Source of the DNA: Phaeobacter sp. A36a-5a
GTDB lineage: Bacteria > Pseudomonadota > Alphaproteobacteria > Rhodobacterales > Rhodobacteraceae
DNA length: 64,000 bases
Assembly: GCF_037911135.1 (NCBI RefSeq)
Contig: NZ_JBBLYU010000001.1
Span: 2,046,001-2,110,000 of the forward strand
Reading direction: 5' to 3'
Numbering within the stretch: the stretch's first letter is position 1; each line of letters begins with the position of its first letter. Positions 51,002 through 59,870 of the stretch are shown here, one piece after another. The notes under the pieces were generated by a model that was given only the letters and a program-made list of their open reading frames with translations, was not told where the DNA came from and did not search any database. A program made the position numbers and the translations under genes.

Positions 51002-52105
51002 TCACCCCTGATGGATCAGGGTTGCGAACATCCGTGGGTCGATGCTGCGCGCCGCAAAGGTCGGCCCCTGCGTCAGCACGCTGATCGCATCATGGCTGTG
51101 CAGGCTCTCCTGATGGCTGGCCACCACCCGGAAGTCGCCGATACGGGAATCCGATTGCAGCGCCTCGCAGAACAGCCGCGCGGCATCTTCGACAAAGATC
51201 GGATTGGCCGCGTTCAGCTCGGCAAAGGCCTGCTCATCCTCGCGCTTGACCATGACCTGGGTCTCGGTCGGCACCGCGCGGCGGCAATGGTCGATCACAT
51301 CCTCGAACCACAGAACCGGCGCGCCCGGCTCCTGCACCAGCGAAATCCGCGCCACCGAGCGCTGCGAATGCGGCGTCGCCAGCTGGCCACGGGCACTGCG
51401 GGCATGTTCGCTCAGCTCAAGCGAACAGGGACAGGTCGAGGAATAGACGTAATCCAGATGGATGATCTTCGTCCGCTCGCCATCGTGATCCACGATTTCC
51501 AGAGCGATATCATAGTATTGATAGCCCGACAGGCCCGAACGCAGGCTTTGCACCTTCACCGGGAAGGAAAACCGCATCTGCAAACGTGCATCAAGGCTTT
51601 CGAGATCGGTGAGGTAATCATCAAGCGCCGCTTCCATCACTTCAAAGCTGAAAGTGCGTTCAGCGTGTTTGTAAAACGACCGCATGATCCGGGACATATT
51701 GATGCCCTTCTTGTCGGCATCCAGGCTGACGGTGCCGGTCACGCTGGTTTCCAGCGTCAGATCGCCATTGTCGCGGGTGTGAAAGCGAATCGGCAGGCGA
51801 AAATTGGAAATTCCGACGTGCTGGATCTGCTCATGGGCGCCGCGGATCAGGCTGGACGGCCCGTTCTGCAGGTCCGGCAGGGTCGCACGATAGCTGCTAT
51901 CGGCCTCAAACTCCTCAGGGTAGTGGCGCGACAGATCGGGATAATCACCAACGGGTGCATCCGGCAGAAGCCGTGCAACCACAGGGTTTAGTTGAGCAAT
52001 TTCGGTCTCGGTTGCCGTGCTGGCCCATTTGCGCAACAGCTCGAGTGCATCCTCTGCATCTGCTCGATCAGGCGCCTTGGTCAGATTACGCGAGTGAGAG
52101 TTCAT
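51002..52105 (-). CDS. folE2: GTP cyclohydrolase I, FolE2 type
   Basis: A 367-aa zinc-independent GTP cyclohydrolase IB, which makes 7,8-dihydroneopterin triphosphate for folate and queuosine synthesis. The family signature YSSTCPCSLELSEHARSARGQ near residue 225 contains the active-site cysteine; PHSQRSVARISL follows. FolE2 can replace FolE when zinc is low, and it is the usual type in Roseobacters. It is monocistronic with a terminator downstream and a 220-base gap upstream without a clear zinc-box. Confidence 0.93.
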   Translation of the reverse strand: MNSHSRNLTKAPDRADAEDALELLRKWASTATETEIAQLNPVVARLLPDAPVGDYPDLSRHYPEEFEADSSYRATLPDLQNGPSSLIRGAHEQIQHVGISNFRLPIRFHTRDNGDLTLETSVTGTVSLDADKKGINMSRIMRSFYKHAERTFSFEVMEAALDDYLTDLESLDARLQMRFSFPVKVQSLRSGLSGYQYYDIALEIVDHDGERTKIIHLDYVYSSTCPCSLELSEHARSARGQLATPHSQRSVARISLVQEPGAPVLWFEDVIDHCRRAVPTETQVMVKREDEQAFAELNAANPIFVEDAARLFCEALQSDSRIGDFRVVASHQESLHSHDAISVLTQGPTFAARSIDPRMFATLIHQG

Positions 52106-52329
52106 GAAACAGAGACCTCCGCTGACGCTGCCCGATCATCAGGCAGCAGGATTAGTTTTAGTCTGTTACGCAGCAGATCGCAAAACAGATCATTCAAAAG
52201 CGTCGTGTTTTGCGCATTTACGGCGATTGACGCCAGATCCTCTTGGATCACGCTTGGCATCGGGGGCAGCGGCGACGCGCGCGCCCTGCCCCCTTATCGC
52301 CGTCGCTATTCAGCCGCAGCTTCAGCCGA

Positions 52330-53520
52330 TCAGGCCTCCGCCACCGCCAGGGCCTGTGTCAGATCCGCGATCAGATCGGCGGCATCCTCAAGCCCGACCG
52401 AAAACCGGACCAGACCGGGCGTAATGCCCAGTTCGGCCTTCAGCTCATCAGACAACCGCTGATGGGTGGTGGTGGCCGGATGGGTGGCGATGGATTTCGC
52501 ATCGCCCAGATTGTTGGAAATCACCGGGATGGTCAGCGCGTTCAGGAACCTGAATGCAGCCTTCTTGCCGCCCTTGAGGTCCAGCGACAGCACCGTGCCG
52601 CCTTTGCCGCCCAGCTGGCGCTGCACCAGTGCGTATTGGGCATGGGTCTCCAGGCCGGGATACATCAGCCGGCTGAGTGCGGAATGACCGCTCAGCGCCT
52701 GCGCCAGTTCCAGCGCTGTATCGGCCTGGGCATTGACCCGCAGGGAAATCGTCTCCAGCCCCTTCAGCAGCGTCCAGGCATTGAACGGGCTGAGGCTGCC
52801 GCCGGTGTGCTTCATATAGGGTTCAACGGTGCCCCGGATGAACTCTCGCGTGCCAAGGATGACGCCGCCCAGCACCCGTCCCTGCCCGTCGATATGTTTG
52901 GTCGCGGAATAGATCACCACATCCGCGCCCTGCGCGATGGCATTGGAAAACACCGGCGTCGAAAACACGTTATCGACCACCACAGTGGCCCCGACCTCAT
53001 GGGCCAGCTCGGCCACTGCGGCGATATCGATCACCTCAAGTGTCGGGTTGGACATTGACTCGAAAAACACCGCCTTGGTGTCAGGGCGCAGCGCTGCGCG
53101 CCACTGTTCAAGGTCGGTGCCATCGACAAAGGTCACCTCAACCCCGAACCGGGTCAAGATCGTCTCGAGGATATAGAGACAGGAGCCAAACAGCGCCTTG
53201 GCTGAAACCACATGGTCGCCTGCCTTCAGCATCGAGGTCAGCGCGCCATTGACCGCAGCCATGCCGGATGCGGTGGCAAAGGCGTCCTCGGCCCCTTCGA
53301 GCGCGGCAATGCGCTCTTCGAACATCGCCACCGTCGGGTTGCCATAGCGGGCATAGATGAATTCATCGGGGCCGGTCTCGATAAACCGCGCCTCGGCCTG
53401 TTCGGCGGTGTCGTAAACAAAACCCTGCGTCAGGTAGATCGCTTCGCTGACCTCATTGTACTGGCTGCGGCGGGTACCGCCATGCACCAGTTTGGTACGC
53501 TTGTTCCAGGTCTCGCTCAT
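52330..53520 (-). CDS. metZ: O-succinylhomoserine sulfhydrylase
   Basis: A 396-aa pyridoxal-phosphate enzyme of the Cys/Met metabolism family that forms homocysteine from O-succinylhomoserine and sulfide. The cofactor lysine is in YSATKHIDGQGRVLGG near residue 205, ATASGMAAVNGAL lies near 85, and SNPTLEVIDIAAVAELAHEVG near 155. AAGGAG precedes the ATG. A SAM-II riboswitch and an intrinsic terminator lie directly upstream, the common control of metZ in alphaproteobacteria, so expression should fall when S-adenosylmethionine is plentiful. Confidence 0.95.
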   Translation of the reverse strand: MSETWNKRTKLVHGGTRRSQYNEVSEAIYLTQGFVYDTAEQAEARFIETGPDEFIYARYGNPTVAMFEERIAALEGAEDAFATASGMAAVNGALTSMLKAGDHVVSAKALFGSCLYILETILTRFGVEVTFVDGTDLEQWRAALRPDTKAVFFESMSNPTLEVIDIAAVAELAHEVGATVVVDNVFSTPVFSNAIAQGADVVIYSATKHIDGQGRVLGGVILGTREFIRGTVEPYMKHTGGSLSPFNAWTLLKGLETISLRVNAQADTALELAQALSGHSALSRLMYPGLETHAQYALVQRQLGGKGGTVLSLDLKGGKKAAFRFLNALTIPVISNNLGDAKSIATHPATTTHQRLSDELKAELGITPGLVRFSVGLEDAADLIADLTQALAVAEA

Positions 53521-53549
53521 CTTCTGTCTCCTTGCGCGTGTTGCGCATT

Positions 53550-53581
53550 AAAAAACCCCCGTTCGGCCAAGCGAAAGGGGG
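53550..53581 (-). terminator. Riboswitch-controlled terminator before metZ
   Basis: On the minus strand CCCCC and GGGGG arms with extra pairs inside enclose a loop and run into TTTTTT. It sits about 13 bases after the SAM-II aptamer and 30 bases before the metZ start, so ligand binding probably favours premature termination. Confidence 0.85.
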
Positions 53582-53594
53582 TCCTTCACATCCT

Positions 53595-53650
53595 GACCTC
53601 TTTAGCGGGATTGTTTTACGTGGCCCGCAATCCGGTAACAAATCGCCACG
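53595..53650 (-). ncRNA. SAM-II riboswitch
   Basis: On the minus strand the element shows the SAM-II layout: outer stem CGTGGC with GCCACG, GATTTG in the loop, the CCGGATTGC segment, then TAAAACAATC and the pseudoknot partner CCGCTAAAGAGG at the 3' side. SAM-II binds S-adenosylmethionine and controls methionine genes in alphaproteobacteria. It precedes metZ by about 75 bases, with a terminator between. Confidence 0.93.
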
Positions 53651-53662
53651 ATATATCCGTAT

Positions 53663-53691
53663 CGGATAAGCCCAAACCGCCGTTTGGTCAA
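53663..53691 (-). promoter_or_regulatory. Promoter of metZ
   Basis: On the minus strand TTGACC (53691-53686) and TATCCG (53668-53663) are 17 bases apart. Transcription would start near 53656, six bases before the first riboswitch stem, so the whole leader is riboswitch plus terminator. Confidence 0.7.
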
Positions 53692-53758
53692 GTCCGCAGC
53701 GCGCAGATCGCGACACGCAGCGGCACCACGGGACCGGGTCGCTGCGGCTCTGCCTGCG

Positions 53759-54373
53759 TCACTCGCGCTCGTCCACCTCGGAGTCGGGTAGCCCATAGGC
53801 CTGAAAAACCCGCGCCTGCGTCATGAAAAAGGCAAACATCGCCAGCGACAGGCCAAAGGTCTTGAAATAAACCCAGGTGTCGGTGCTCTGCGTGCGCCAG
53901 GTCAGCTCATTCAGGAGCGCCAGCGCGAAGAAGAAGTAACACAGCCGCCGCGTCAGGATCATCCAGCCTGCGTCCTGCAGCGGCATCAGCTCATCCATCG
54001 CCACCTTCAGATAGCTTTCCCCCCGGATGAGACCGATCGCCAGCGCACCGCCCAGCAGCACATATAGGATCGTCGGCTTCATCTTGAAGAACCGCTCATC
54101 ATTGAACCAGACCGACAGCCCGCCAAACAGGATCACAATCACCAGCGTCCCAACCTGAAGTCTGGAAATATGACCGGTCAGCCGCCACAGTGCCAGGCTC
54201 GACAGCACCATCAGCGGAATGAAGGCCGCCGTCACCACGATAAAGCCCTTGTACTCCTGCCCGCCGATTATCAGCAGCTCATCGCGCAGGCGCAGATAGC
54301 CGACAAAAAACAGCACCAGCGGGCCGTATTCCAGCACCAGTTTAAGGGTTCGGTTGATCGGTTTTCCCGCCAT
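53759..54373 (-). CDS. yciB: YciB-family inner-membrane protein (septation-related)
   Basis: A 204-aa multi-spanning inner-membrane protein. Five or six hydrophobic segments are visible, and the conserved YciB region reads FGGLSVWFNDERFFKMKPTILYVLLGGAL near residue 85 and DAGWMILTRRLCYFFFALALLNELTW near 135. The family is linked to cell-envelope synthesis and septation (formerly IspZ/'intracellular septation protein A'). It follows an EamA transporter gene, about 70 bases downstream on the same strand, and may share its transcript with it and ftsY. Confidence 0.88.
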   Translation of the reverse strand: MAGKPINRTLKLVLEYGPLVLFFVGYLRLRDELLIIGGQEYKGFIVVTAAFIPLMVLSSLALWRLTGHISRLQVGTLVIVILFGGLSVWFNDERFFKMKPTILYVLLGGALAIGLIRGESYLKVAMDELMPLQDAGWMILTRRLCYFFFALALLNELTWRTQSTDTWVYFKTFGLSLAMFAFFMTQARVFQAYGLPDSEVDERE

Positions 54374-54441
54374 TTCTATTCCTGTTTCTACCTAAATTCA
54401 CCGGCGGTGATCGCCGAGGCCTGGCCGCTGTGCCAGCCGGA

Positions 54442-55344
54442 TCAGCCGCCCATCTCCACTATCACGGCCCCCAGCGCGATCAAAGCCATCAGGGCAATCC
54501 GTCGCGGCCCCACGGTTTCCTTCAACACCAGCCAGCCGATAAGCGCGGCAAAGACCGTGGAGGTTTCGCGCAGCACCGCCGCCTCTCCCACCTTGTCCAG
54601 CCGCGTGGCCAGCATGACCGCACCAAAGGAGCCAAAGGCGATAAGCCCCCCCAGCAGTCCCTTGGCCATCAGAGGGCCGGGGTCCGGGCGCGGCACCATC
54701 GCCCGCCAGCGCAGATAGGCATAGGGCGGCATCGCCAGCCCGTCGATGAAGAAGAACCAGGCAAGAAAGGTGAACGGATCCGCCGTCGCGCGAATGCCAT
54801 AGGCGTCATAGGTGGTATAGAGCGCCACAAAGACGCCGGTCGCCACCGCCAGCGCCAGGGCGCTGCCCAGGGTTTCGCGATTGTCGGTCAGATTGCGGTA
54901 ATTGTAGAGCGCCAGTCCGAAAATCCCCGCCAGCAGCACCAGAACCCCCAGCCACTGCACCGCTGTAAAGCCTTCGTCAAACAGCATCGACGCGCCCAGC
55001 ACGGTGAACAGCGGCCCGGTGCCGCGCACCACCGGATAGACCACCGTGTAGCTGCCCTTGCTATAGGCCAGCCCCTGCAGGATCTTGTAGAGCACATGGA
55101 TCAGCCAGACGCCCGCAAAGATCGGCCACATATGCGGCTCGGGCCAGGGCACCACGAACAGCGCCAGCGGCAGGGCCATCAACCCATAGGAGAAATCAAT
55201 TGCACCGCGCGACAGCCAGGGGTCATATCGCCCCTTTTGCAGCGCTCCGAACACCGCGTGCAGGATCGCCGCCATCAGCGCCAGCGCAAGCGCCGCATGA
55301 TGCCCCGCCTCGGTCCCCTCCAGAGAGATCAGCCAGTCGCTCAA
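54442..55344 (-). CDS. EamA/DMT-family transporter
   Basis: A 300-aa inner-membrane protein with about ten membrane helices arranged as two EamA repeats, for example AALALALMAAILHAVFGALQKG at the start and VFAALIGWLVLKETVGPRRIALMALIALGAV near the end. The family exports or imports small metabolites. The substrate is unknown. It stands between ftsY (about 95 bases upstream) and yciB, all minus-strand; a gene like this is often linked to ftsY in Rhodobacteraceae. Confidence 0.88.
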   Translation of the reverse strand: MSDWLISLEGTEAGHHAALALALMAAILHAVFGALQKGRYDPWLSRGAIDFSYGLMALPLALFVVPWPEPHMWPIFAGVWLIHVLYKILQGLAYSKGSYTVVYPVVRGTGPLFTVLGASMLFDEGFTAVQWLGVLVLLAGIFGLALYNYRNLTDNRETLGSALALAVATGVFVALYTTYDAYGIRATADPFTFLAWFFFIDGLAMPPYAYLRWRAMVPRPDPGPLMAKGLLGGLIAFGSFGAVMLATRLDKVGEAAVLRETSTVFAALIGWLVLKETVGPRRIALMALIALGAVIVEMGG

Positions 55345-55373
55345 CCGCAGTACCTTTGCTCCAGAACAGATCG

Positions 55374-55394
55374 CCGGGGGTTTTCCACCCCCGG
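55374..55394. other. GC-rich hairpin and family-type intergenic motif
   Basis: CCGGGGGT and ACCCCCGG form an 8-bp stem with a 5-base loop between ftsY and the EamA gene. It is followed by CCCCCGAGGATATTTTCAG, a motif I recall from intergenic regions of many Rhodobacteraceae genomes. It may end transcription or be a mobile small repeat. No long T tract is present on the minus strand. Confidence 0.45.
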
Positions 55395-55441
55395 ACCCCC
55401 GAGGATATTTTCAGCCAGAAGATGCGGCTGGCGCGCGCGGC

Positions 55442-56656
55442 TCAGGAGGTTTCCAGCCCGGTCAGGGCGGCCGCAAATTCTTCGGGATCAAACGGGGCAA
55501 GGTCGTCGATCTGCTCGCCCACACCGATGGCATGGATCGGCAGGCCGAATTTATCCGCCAGCGCCACCAGCACACCCCCCTTGGCGGTGCCGTCCAGCTT
55601 GGTCATCACCAGCCCCGACACATCGGCCAGTTTCTGGAAGGTTTCCACCTGATTGAGCGCATTCTGCCCGGTGGTGGCATCCAGAACCAGCAGGGTGTTA
55701 TGCGGCGCGGTCTCGTCCTTCTTGCGGATCACCCTCACAATCTTTGCCAGTTCTTCCATCAGATCGGCGCGGTTCTGCAGGCGGCCAGCTGTGTCGATCA
55801 TCAACAGATCCGCCCCCTCTTCCTGCGCCCGTGTCATCGCATCAAAGGCAAGGCTGGCAGGATCCGATCCCTCGGGCGCGGTCAGGACCGGCACACCTGC
55901 ACGGTCGCCCCAGACCTGCAACTGCTCCACTGCCGCGGCGCGGAAAGTGTCGCCTGCGGCGATCACCACCTTCTTGCCCGCGGCCTTGAACTGGCTGGCC
56001 AGCTTGCCGATTGTGGTGGTCTTGCCGGAGCCATTGACGCCCACCACCAGCACCACCTGCGGGCGTTTCTGGTAGATTGGCATCGGGCGGGCGACCGGTT
56101 CCATGATGCGGGCCACCTCTGCGGCCAGCAGCTCCTTGATCTCACGCGTCGAAAGCCGCTTGCCAAACCGGCCCTCGGCCATATTGGCAGTGACACGCAG
56201 CGCGGTATCGACCCCCATGTCGGCGGCAACCAGAAGATCCTCCAGCTGCTCCAGCATGTCGTCATCCAGCGCGCGGCGCGGCTCATCCGCCTTACCGCGC
56301 CCTATCAGACGCCCCAAAAGCCCAGGCGCTGCCGGAACCGGGTCCTGGGTCGGCGCGGGCATCGGCTTCATCGCCGGTTTCGCCATCGGCTCTGCTGTGC
56401 GGGCGGTCTGTTCGGGTGTCTCTGCGGGGATCTCGGACGGCGCTTCAGACGGCACCTCCACTGGCGGCGCCTCTGGTGCCTCAACAGGCTGTTCAGACGG
56501 CACCTCGACAGGCGGTGCGGATGGCGGCACCTCGGGCGTCTTCTCCGGTGCGGGCTGTTGTGCGGCCGCGCCCTCTTCGACGATGGCATCAAGCCCTTCC
56601 TCAAGCTTGTTCGACGACTTGAACAGCCGGTCCTTCAGTTTTGAGAAAAACGCCAT
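55442..56656 (-). CDS. ftsY: Signal recognition particle receptor FtsY
   Basis: A 404-aa GTPase that docks ribosome-SRP complexes at the inner membrane. An N-terminal acidic, proline/glutamate-rich region (about 20-110, many VPSE-type repeats) replaces the A domain. The NG domain holds the P-loop VVGVNGSGKTTTIGKLA, AAGDTFRAAAVEQL, the DTAGRLQNR G3 region, TKLDGTAKGGVLVAL, and the C-terminal GVGEQIDDLAPFDP. All GTPase motifs are intact. It is the first gene of a likely three-gene minus-strand group. Confidence 0.95.
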   Translation of the reverse strand: MAFFSKLKDRLFKSSNKLEEGLDAIVEEGAAAQQPAPEKTPEVPPSAPPVEVPSEQPVEAPEAPPVEVPSEAPSEIPAETPEQTARTAEPMAKPAMKPMPAPTQDPVPAAPGLLGRLIGRGKADEPRRALDDDMLEQLEDLLVAADMGVDTALRVTANMAEGRFGKRLSTREIKELLAAEVARIMEPVARPMPIYQKRPQVVLVVGVNGSGKTTTIGKLASQFKAAGKKVVIAAGDTFRAAAVEQLQVWGDRAGVPVLTAPEGSDPASLAFDAMTRAQEEGADLLMIDTAGRLQNRADLMEELAKIVRVIRKKDETAPHNTLLVLDATTGQNALNQVETFQKLADVSGLVMTKLDGTAKGGVLVALADKFGLPIHAIGVGEQIDDLAPFDPEEFAAALTGLETS

Positions 56657-56781
56657 GTCGGTCTCCGCATATTGGGTCTGTGCGAGTTGTCACGCGGACA
56701 CCTAATGCGGTTTTGCGGCAAGTGCAAAGCACCTCGGCGCGCCGACCGCCACAAAACCGATGCAAGAGCAGGCCTAAGCCG

Positions 56782-57459
56782 CTACAGAAACGCCAGCAGA
56801 AACCCCGCCTGCGCCCCCCAGTAGAGCGGCCAGACCGCATAGGGCGTGAACCGCCGCGCCGGGTGATCCTCGGCCAGCACAAAGGTTTCAAAGGCCAGAA
56901 CGATATCGGACGCCATGAAGGCGAGCGCCGCAGGCAGTACCAGCGCCAGCCCTTGCAGACTGCCCCCCAGCGGCAGGGTCAGGGCTGCCAGCCCCATGCT
57001 AATGATGATCGGTACATAGGCCAGCACCGGAGCTTTCAGGGCACCGGCACGCGGCGCCAGCAATCGCGCCATGGCGATGCCCGCCAGCGCCAGCACCACA
57101 ACGCCGATCAACTGCGGCATCTGCAATAGCCGCGCGGCCTCGCTGCTGTCCTGACCGAGGAACAGAAACACATAGACCAGATGCCCCGCTGCAAAGGCCC
57201 CGACCCCGGCCATGAAGGCGCCTTCGCCATCCCGCGACAGGCAGAAATCGCCAATGGCACAAAGCCCAAGCGCGAGGGTCAGCAGCACTGGCCCACCGCC
57301 AAGCCAGGCGGCAATCGCCAGCAGCAGCACCGCCAGGGTCTTGGTCGCGCTGCGCAGCACGCTGGTCGGCCGCGCCGTCAGCCCCAGATACACAAGCGCA
57401 AATAGCGCCGCCGCGCCGATCAACGCATCCCCCATAGGGCTGTTTCCCAATTCCGACAT
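56782..57459 (-). CDS. YhhN-family (lysoplasmalogenase-like) membrane protein
   Basis: A 225-aa protein with about eight membrane helices. I chose the ATG at 57459 (a frame opened earlier has a poor N-terminus). Conserved YhhN/TMEM86 features include ALGLCAIGDFCLSRDGEGAFMAGVGAFAAGHLVYVFLF near residue 80 and LAFMASDIVLAFETFVL near 175 with acidic residues in the membrane. In animals the family includes lysoplasmalogenase; bacterial functions are mostly unknown. It lies 120 bases upstream of ftsY, in the same direction. Confidence 0.8.
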   Translation of the reverse strand: MSELGNSPMGDALIGAAALFALVYLGLTARPTSVLRSATKTLAVLLLAIAAWLGGGPVLLTLALGLCAIGDFCLSRDGEGAFMAGVGAFAAGHLVYVFLFLGQDSSEAARLLQMPQLIGVVVLALAGIAMARLLAPRAGALKAPVLAYVPIIISMGLAALTLPLGGSLQGLALVLPAALAFMASDIVLAFETFVLAEDHPARRFTPYAVWPLYWGAQAGFLLAFL

Positions 57460-57710
57460 CCCACTCTCTCCCCTCGCTCTGGCCAATGACCTCAGCCGCA
57501 CCGATCTGCACCAATCTGCACCGGGCAACCACCTGAGGCTGCGGCTTATTTCCACACCGATGTTGCCCAGCACACCGGCCCCGGTCAAAGGTGACGCCGC
57601 GCAACCCTGCGCCCGCGCCGCCCTGCCCGAGGCATCGCGCGATTCTGCCTGTCATCGCCCCCGCTGCGGAAACAATGGTCAGGGCGATACGGCTCTGGCA
57701 CAGTCGATCC

Positions 57711-58124
57711 ATGCGAATGCTCTGTCTGATTCTCTCGGCGATCCTGTTGAGCAGCGCCCTGCAGGGCCGTCCGGCCGCCGCCGGTGCGCCTCTGACAGCG
57801 GATCAGTTCGACCGCTACACCCAGGGCCGCACCCTGTTCTACGGTTTTGATGGCGTGCCCTATGGGGTTGAGCGCTATCTGCCCAACCGCCGGGTGATAT
57901 GGTCGTTTCTGGATGGCCGCTGCCAGAACGGCGAATGGTATCCGCAGGCCGATCAGATCTGTTTTGTCTACGACGAGATCGGCACGCCGCAATGCTGGCA
58001 GTTTTCATTTGGCGACAACGGGTTAATTGCCCAGTTCGAAGGCGACCCGGAGGCAACCGAGCTTTACGAGGCGGAGGAGCTGGGTCAGGAGATGCTCTGC
58101 CTCGGCCCGGACGTCGGCGTCTGA
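57711..58124 (+). CDS. Small secreted protein of unknown function
   Basis: A 137-aa protein from the ATG at 57711 with a signal peptide (CLILSAILLSSALQG, then AAAGAP). The mature part has TADQFDRYTQGRTLFYGFDGVPYGVERYLPNRRVIWSFLDGRCQNG and two possible disulfide cysteine pairs. Earlier in-frame starts (57591, 57675) lack a signal. It resembles small Rhodobacteraceae proteins that I know only as hypothetical. It converges with xseA. Confidence 0.6.
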   Translation: MRMLCLILSAILLSSALQGRPAAAGAPLTADQFDRYTQGRTLFYGFDGVPYGVERYLPNRRVIWSFLDGRCQNGEWYPQADQICFVYDEIGTPQCWQFSFGDNGLIAQFEGDPEATELYEAEELGQEMLCLGPDVGV

Positions 58125-58143
58125 GCGCGTGCCAGAGGCCGGC

Positions 58144-59736
58144 TCAGAACAGGGAGCCTTGATCCCCCGGGCCTGATGTGTCGCGCTTCTGGCTGGTCGA
58201 TTTGGACCGGTCGTCCGCCGATGGCGCAACGGCGACCGCATCGGATTTGACGACAGAGGCTGCTTCGCCGCCTGCGGTCGTTGTTGCGGTCGTTGTCACG
58301 GTTGGGGTCACCTCGATCTCGGCGTCGGCAAATTCGATATGAAGCCGCGCCTGCGATGCCGCCTCTGCGGCGCGGGTGATCACCGTCTCACCGCTGCGCA
58401 CCACCGCATAGCCGCGCCGCAGCGTGGCCTTGTAACTCAGAATATCCAGCTGACGCCCGGTTGCCTCCAGCCGTTGGCGCTGCCGGTCCAACCGCTGTGC
58501 CTGCACGGTATCGAGCCGCTGGGCCAGCTGGCCGAGGCGGTCCTGCTGACGCGCTAGATCCTGCCGGATCGGGCGCAGGCTTAACCTTGAAGAGAGGTTG
58601 CGCAGCCGGTCGCCACGGGTGCTGACCAATTGGCGCAGGGTGCTGGGACGCAGCGCAGCTGCCGCCTCACTCAGCCGCAGGCGGCGACGCTCAACCCCCC
58701 GGATCAGCGCATCGGGCAATTTGTCCCCCCACAGATCCAGCCGCTGACGCGGGGTTTCCAGCAATGTGTCGGGTTTGGGCAGCGCGCGGGCCAGATCATT
58801 GAGCCGCTGGCGCCGCTGCTGCACTGCCAGACCAGCAGACCGCACCAGCCGCGCGCCCTGATTTTCGGTCCAGCCCGTCAGCTCCAGCCGCACCGGCACC
58901 GCCAGCTCCGCCGCCGCCGTCGGTGTCGGCGCCCGGCGGTCGGACACAAAATCAATCAGCGTGGTATCCGTCTCATGCCCCACGGCAGAGATCAGCGGAA
59001 TCTGCGAGGCTGCGGCGGCGCGGGCGACGATTTCTTCGTTGAACCCCCAGAGATCCTCGATCGAGCCACCACCCCGGGCCACGATGATCAGATCGGGCCG
59101 CGGCAGCGCGCCGCCCGGTGTCAGCCGGTTGAAGCCGTCGATGGCGCGGGCCACCTCCGGTGCGCAGGCCTTGCCCTGCACGGCGACCGGCCAGACCAGC
59201 ACCTTGCGCGGGAAGCGGTCGCGCAGCCGGTGCAGGATATCGCGGATCACCGCACCCGATGGCGACGTGACCACGCCGATGATCTGTGGCAGATAGGGCA
59301 GCGGCTTCTTGCGTTCCGGCGCAAACAGCCCCTCGGCCTCCAGCTGCATCTTGCGCTTTTCCAAGAGCGCCATCAGCGCTCCCTGCCCGGCAACCGCCAC
59401 CTCGTCGACGTTCATGTTGTACTTGGACTGCCCGCCAAAGGCCGTCAGCCGACCGGTGACCACGACCTCCAGCCCCTCCTCCGGCACCACCGAAAGGCTG
59501 GAAATCTGCCCCTTCCAAGTGGTGCAGGCCAGCACCGAGCGGTCGTCCTTGATGTCATAGTAAAGATGCCCGGACCGCGCCTTGAATACCCGGCCCACCT
59601 CGCCGCGCACCCGGATCCGCCCGAAAGTGCCCTCCAGCGTGCGTTTCACCTCGCCGGAGATTTCCGAAACGGTGAATTCGGGGGCATTCTGCCCGGGCCG
59701 GTCAGCCGGGGTGGGATCGTCAAACAGGTCGGACAT
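58144..59736 (-). CDS. xseA: Exodeoxyribonuclease VII large subunit
   Basis: A 530-aa nuclease subunit from the ATG at 59736; an earlier in-frame ATG at 59826 adds a doubtful 30 residues. An N-terminal OB fold (TVSEISGEVKRTLEGTFGRIRVRGEVGR) is followed by the catalytic region with GVVTSPSGAVIRDI, IIVARGGGSIEDLWGFNEE, AVGHETDTTLIDFVSDRRAPTPTAAAE, and then long coiled-coil repeats to the C-terminus. Exonuclease VII degrades single-stranded DNA in repair; the small subunit gene xseB is not adjacent. It is divergent from purD, 135 bases away. Confidence 0.94.
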   Translation of the reverse strand: MSDLFDDPTPADRPGQNAPEFTVSEISGEVKRTLEGTFGRIRVRGEVGRVFKARSGHLYYDIKDDRSVLACTTWKGQISSLSVVPEEGLEVVVTGRLTAFGGQSKYNMNVDEVAVAGQGALMALLEKRKMQLEAEGLFAPERKKPLPYLPQIIGVVTSPSGAVIRDILHRLRDRFPRKVLVWPVAVQGKACAPEVARAIDGFNRLTPGGALPRPDLIIVARGGGSIEDLWGFNEEIVARAAAASQIPLISAVGHETDTTLIDFVSDRRAPTPTAAAELAVPVRLELTGWTENQGARLVRSAGLAVQQRRQRLNDLARALPKPDTLLETPRQRLDLWGDKLPDALIRGVERRRLRLSEAAAALRPSTLRQLVSTRGDRLRNLSSRLSLRPIRQDLARQQDRLGQLAQRLDTVQAQRLDRQRQRLEATGRQLDILSYKATLRRGYAVVRSGETVITRAAEAASQARLHIEFADAEIEVTPTVTTTATTTAGGEAASVVKSDAVAVAPSADDRSKSTSQKRDTSGPGDQGSLF

Positions 59737-59870
59737 CGGCGGGCTGCTCTCCTGCGTCACAGGTGGTTCTTGTTTTGAAGTCGCGCGCAGCATAGAACCC
59801 GCCGCAAGCAAGGCAAGCCCCGGCAACCGCCGACGGCGCCATTGGTGCAGGCAGATCGGAGAACACGGAC

